Shown here: one piece after another, positions 32,242 to 34,438 of the stretch | Numbering within the stretch: position 1 is the stretch's first letter | Layout of the letters: each line of letters starts with the position of its first letter | Assembly (NCBI GenBank): GCA_026225565.1 | Contig: JAMFTA010000076.1 | Span: 1 to 34,438 of the forward strand | Direction of reading: 5' to 3' | Origin: Caulobacter sp. | Lineage (GTDB): Bacteria; Pseudomonadota; Alphaproteobacteria; Caulobacterales; Caulobacteraceae | Length of the DNA: 34,438 bases | Position numbers and translations under genes: made by a program | Notes under the pieces: model-generated | Seen by the model: only the letters and a program-made list of their open reading frames with translations | Databases searched by the model: none | What the model was told of the DNA's origin: nothing

Positions 32242-33744
32242 ATGTCTGATATTAGAGAAAAAATCGTTACATGGGGCGAAAAAGATCGTGAAGTCGGGGC
32301 TATTGTCTACCAACGCGCGGGAAAGCATCTTGAGGGCGCTCTTCTGAATGCGTATCGAGTTATAGATCCATCACTAAAAGAATTGCCTCGAGATGTATTT
32401 GAAAACGAGAAGAGAAAATTCGCTTTTATAGCGAAGGGGAATTTTCCGTCGGAATATTTTGATCAACAAGAAATAATTACAACAAATATTTCAAATAGTC
32501 TCGATTTCGCGACATATCTCAGTAAGACTTACGCCGCCTATGCGGCGGGCTTGGCGTCGGGTTTGGTCAAAGAGAAGGGTTGGGTTGAGAAAAATTCCGA
32601 CGAACTGATGCTCAGCCTGATGAAGTCCGTGTTCTCCGACGCCAGCGTTGTCATGTTTTATTACTTTCAGCTCCTGAACGCGAAAGCTGACGAAGAGCGC
32701 GCGGTAATTGAAGCTGAGCGCCGGCGTGTTGCGGACGAGCAAGACACCGTCGTCGCCGCGCTCGCCGACAGCCTAAAGCGGCTGGCAGAGGGCGATCTTA
32801 CGGCACATATCGCCGTCCCGTTCAACGGACGCTATCAGCAAATCAAGGACGACTTCAACGCTGCGATCGACAGCCTGCGTGAAGCGATGAAAGCGATCGC
32901 ATCGACAACAGGCGGACTTCGTTCCGCCTCCGACGAAATCGCCGCCGCCTCGGAAGATCTATCTCGGCGCACCGAGCAACAGGCCGCCGCCCTGGAGGAG
33001 ACTGCAGCCGCGCTCGATGAGATCACCGCGACGGTCAAGCGTAGCGCCGGCGGCGCTAAGCAAGCGTCCGCCGCCGCCTCTGGCGCCACGGCGGACACGA
33101 CGCGGTCGGGTGAAGTCATGCACGGCGCCATGGCCGCGATGGGCGAGATCGAGCGCAGTTCAAAGGAGATCATCAGCATCATCGGTGTGATCGACGAGAT
33201 CGCTTTCCAAACCAACCTGCTAGCCTTGAATGCCGGTGTCGAAGCGGCGCGCGCCGGCGACGCAGGCCGTGGGTTCGCCGTCGTCGCCCAGGAGGTCCGG
33301 GCTCTGGCCCAGCGATCCGCCGATGCCGCCAAGGAAATCAAGGTCCTCATCGCCAACAGCGCGGCCCAGGTCGAACGCGGAGTCCGCCTGGTGGATGACA
33401 CCGGCCACGCGCTAACCGGCATAGTGAGCAAGATCACCGAGATCGACGCCCTGATCTCCGAGATCGCCCAATCCTCTCAGGAGCAGGCCAGCGGGCTCAA
33501 TGAGGTGAATACCGCCGTCAACCAGATGGATCAGGTCACCCAGCAAAACGCCGCCATGGTGGAAGAGGCGACGGCGTCAGCGTCCACCATGAGATCCGAG
33601 GCGGCGGAGTTGGAAATGCTGGTCTCCCGATTCCAAACAGGCGAACTTGCGCATTCGAGCGCCCGCCCGGATACGGCTCGGGCTGGCCGGCATTCGCCCT
33701 CCCGCAGCCCGGTCGCTCCGGCCCAGGTCAAGATCGCGTCGTAG
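32242..33744 (+). CDS. Soluble methyl-accepting chemotaxis protein with cytoplasmic sensor domain
   Basis: The 500-residue protein has no membrane helix. Residues ~1-150 are an all-helical sensor domain whose length and helix pattern (ending Phe-Ser-Asp-Ala-Ser-Val-Val-Met-Phe-Tyr-Tyr-Phe) resemble globin-coupled sensors. It has only one His (29), early in the chain, and none where the proximal heme ligand should be, so heme binding is doubtful. A coiled coil and HAMP domain (~150-225) follow, then the MCP signalling domain with the tip Glu-Ile-Ala-Phe-Gln-Thr-Asn-Leu-Leu-Ala-Leu-Asn (~317-330). It signals to CheA/CheW in a cytoplasmic array. The 5' third is A+T-rich and the rest G+C-rich. 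Confidence 0.88.
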   Translation: MSDIREKIVTWGEKDREVGAIVYQRAGKHLEGALLNAYRVIDPSLKELPRDVFENEKRKFAFIAKGNFPSEYFDQQEIITTNISNSLDFATYLSKTYAAYAAGLASGLVKEKGWVEKNSDELMLSLMKSVFSDASVVMFYYFQLLNAKADEERAVIEAERRRVADEQDTVVAALADSLKRLAEGDLTAHIAVPFNGRYQQIKDDFNAAIDSLREAMKAIASTTGGLRSASDEIAAASEDLSRRTEQQAAALEETAAALDEITATVKRSAGGAKQASAAASGATADTTRSGEVMHGAMAAMGEIERSSKEIISIIGVIDEIAFQTNLLALNAGVEAARAGDAGRGFAVVAQEVRALAQRSADAAKEIKVLIANSAAQVERGVRLVDDTGHALTGIVSKITEIDALISEIAQSSQEQASGLNEVNTAVNQMDQVTQQNAAMVEEATASASTMRSEAAELEMLVSRFQTGELAHSSARPDTARAGRHSPSRSPVAPAQVKIAS

Positions 33745-33809
33745 GCGCGGCGAATAGCGTACCATACCGAACGGCGCCAAATGGGAAATTGGCGGTGAGA
33801 GAGTCCGCC

Positions 33810-33833
33810 GAAGCGGTAGTCCCATACCGCTTC
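33810..33833 (+). terminator. Hairpin downstream of the chemoreceptor gene
   Basis: GAAGCGGTA (33810-33818) pairs perfectly over 9 bp with TACCGCTTC (33825-33833) around a 6-nt loop, 65 bases after the chemoreceptor stop. The T-rich part that follows is interrupted (CGTCTTGTCTCGTTATCTT), so termination strength is uncertain. Confidence 0.5.
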
Positions 33834-33944
33834 ATGCGTGCTCGTCTTGTCTCGTTATCTTGATGATTTCATAAGTAAATACTGATTATCGCTTCCATTG
33901 CGTCTCTCGACGTCTCGCCGAATTTCAGGTACAAAACAGGACCG

Positions 33945-34051
33945 AAAGTGGGGCCCAAAGTGGGGCCGAAAATGACGGGCGGCCGATCTCGTCGGCACGA
34001 CAGACCGGGGCTTCCCGAAGTGGGCCCCAGGGGCTGTTACCGAGTGGGGCC
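33945..34051 (+). repeat. Direct repeats of AAAGTGGGGCC upstream of the integrase
   Basis: AAAGTGGGGCC occurs twice in exact tandem with a 12-base period (33945-33955 and 33957-33967). Degenerate copies follow: GAAGTGGGCCCC (34017-34028) and GAGTGGGGCC (34042-34051). Repeats directly before a tyrosine integrase gene often serve as arm-type integrase binding sites near attL. That role is inferred from position. Confidence 0.45.
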
Positions 34052-34072
34052 GGCCCAAGTTGGAGGTTTGGT

Positions 34073-34414
34073 ATGGGACGATCACTCCACAAACTGACCG
34101 CGATCCAAGCGGCCAAGCTTAAGGTGCCTGGCCGACACTCCGATGGCGGCGGCCTCTATCTCTCAATCGATGATAGTGGGCGGCGACGTTGGGTATTCAT
34201 CTACACGCGTGGCGCCAAGCGCACGGAATTGGGCCTTGGCGGTGGACGCGACCTGACTCTCGCCAACGCACGTGTCGAGGCGGCAGCATTCCGGAATATC
34301 CTCGCCGAGGGTGTCAACGGCGGTGCAAAAGTAGGCCAGTGGGGCGGAGTAAAAACAGGCCAGGTAAGTGGTCTTCTTCGTCCGTCGAGCGGCGATGCGC
34401 GGAGCCATGCGTAG
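34073..34414 (+). pseudogene. Tyrosine-type site-specific integrase, N-terminal DUF4102 domain, interrupted
   Basis: The ATG follows GGAGG at good spacing. The first ~80 residues form the DUF4102 arm-binding domain of P4-like integrases: Leu-Thr-Ala-Ile-Gln-Ala-Ala-Lys-Leu, Asp-Gly-Gly-Gly-Leu-Tyr-Leu, Arg-Arg-Trp-Val-Phe-Ile-Tyr and Leu-Gly-Leu-Gly-Gly. At 34312 the sequence becomes the terminus of an insertion sequence, and the last ~33 codons to the TAG/TGA region are IS-derived (Gln-Trp-Gly-Gly-Val-Lys-Thr-Gly) rather than integrase. The core-binding and catalytic Arg/His/Tyr domain would lie beyond the insertion, outside the window. The protein as read cannot recombine DNA. Confidence 0.7.
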
Positions 34415-34438
34415 CGCAGCGCATCGCCGCGGGGTGAG
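34312..34438. mobile_element. End of an IS21-like insertion sequence (partial)
   Basis: The element begins TGTCAACGG at 34312 and runs out of the window. Two 20-bp repeats, GGCGGTGCAAAAGTAGGCCA (34319-34338) and GGCGGAGTAAAAACAGGCCA (34343-34362), match at 16 of 20 positions with a 24-base period. Multiple ~20-bp subterminal repeats and a TG-starting terminus are features of IS21-family ends, where the transposase IstA binds. No istA or istB coding sequence is inside the window, so the family call rests on the terminus only. Confidence 0.55.

Larger units (their letters stand above)
33745..34072. other. Intergenic stretch between the chemoreceptor and the integrase
   Basis: No gene is supported here. 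It holds a terminator-like hairpin, an A+T-rich run near 33850-33890, and four related GTGGGGCC-type repeats before the integrase. I searched it by eye for a tRNA 3' end (GGTTCGA-type T loop) as an attachment core and found none. Confidence 0.4.

Noticed and set aside
33945-34051. CRISPR array
   Set aside because: The repeats are only about 11 bases, degenerate and irregularly spaced, with no regular spacers and no cas genes.
33745-34072. tRNA gene as attachment site of the integrase
   Set aside because: No T-loop or acceptor pairing could be found in the stretch by eye.

Overview
The window is G+C-rich, densely packed DNA of an alphaproteobacterial type. The gene content points to Caulobacterales (Caulobacter/Phenylobacterium-like): a TonB-dependent receptor beside a large periplasmic glycosidase, NodT-type efflux, a LytS/LytTR pair, a molybdenum hydroxylase operon, and a soluble methyl-accepting chemotaxis protein. 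The taxonomic placement is an inference. I saw no rRNA, tRNA or CRISPR array.

Layout. 1-4600: the 3' end of a TonB-dependent receptor, a strong terminator-like hairpin, then a secreted GH2 exo-glucosaminidase-like enzyme with an N-terminal LamG-type domain; this looks like a glycan uptake/degradation locus. 4651-6973: ahpC-ahpF behind an A+T-rich promoter carrying an OxyR-like ATAG-N7-CTAT dyad. 7161-11329: a tripartite drug efflux operon (HlyD/EmrA, DHA2 MFS, NodT outer membrane factor) with 1-nt gene overlaps and a clean palindrome upstream. 11540-13393: a LytS-type sensor kinase and a LytTR response regulator. 13466-16656 (- strand): a lipocalin-like secreted protein, a poorly explained 600-base stretch, and a secreted amidohydrolase with a large N-terminal extension. 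16835-18526 (-): an AttH/DUF7064-like protein and a chloramphenicol-phosphotransferase-like P-loop kinase in one operon, divergent from a TetR regulator. 19722-24587 (-): a four-gene molybdenum hydroxylase operon (coxG-like, FAD subunit, 2Fe-2S subunit, Mo subunit) with 4-nt overlaps; its Mo subunit has an extra C-terminal beta-rich domain. 24907-26520: a secreted amidase. 26767-26931 (-): the last residues of an S53 (sedolisin) protease, a gene remnant. 27056-31965: a three-gene operon of an unknown membrane protein, a DyP peroxidase and an unusual membrane-anchored P450. 32242-33744: a cytoplasmic chemoreceptor whose 5' sensor half is A+T-rich and 3' signalling half G+C-rich. 34073-end: a tyrosine integrase of the DUF4102 class cut after about 80 codons by the end of an IS21-like insertion sequence.

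How it fits together. Several modules deal with oxidants or xenobiotics: AhpCF, DyP/P450, the efflux pump, the molybdenum hydroxylase, and TetR with its DUF7064/kinase pair. The best candidate for an undescribed system is the 27056-31965 operon. Its P450 lacks the acid of the usual I-helix acid-alcohol pair and carries a hydrophobic N-terminal anchor, and it has no redox-partner gene beside it, only a peroxidase and an uncharacterised membrane protein. That combination suggests, without proving, chemistry driven by peroxide or lipid hydroperoxide at the membrane. The right edge is the start of a mobile or accessory region.
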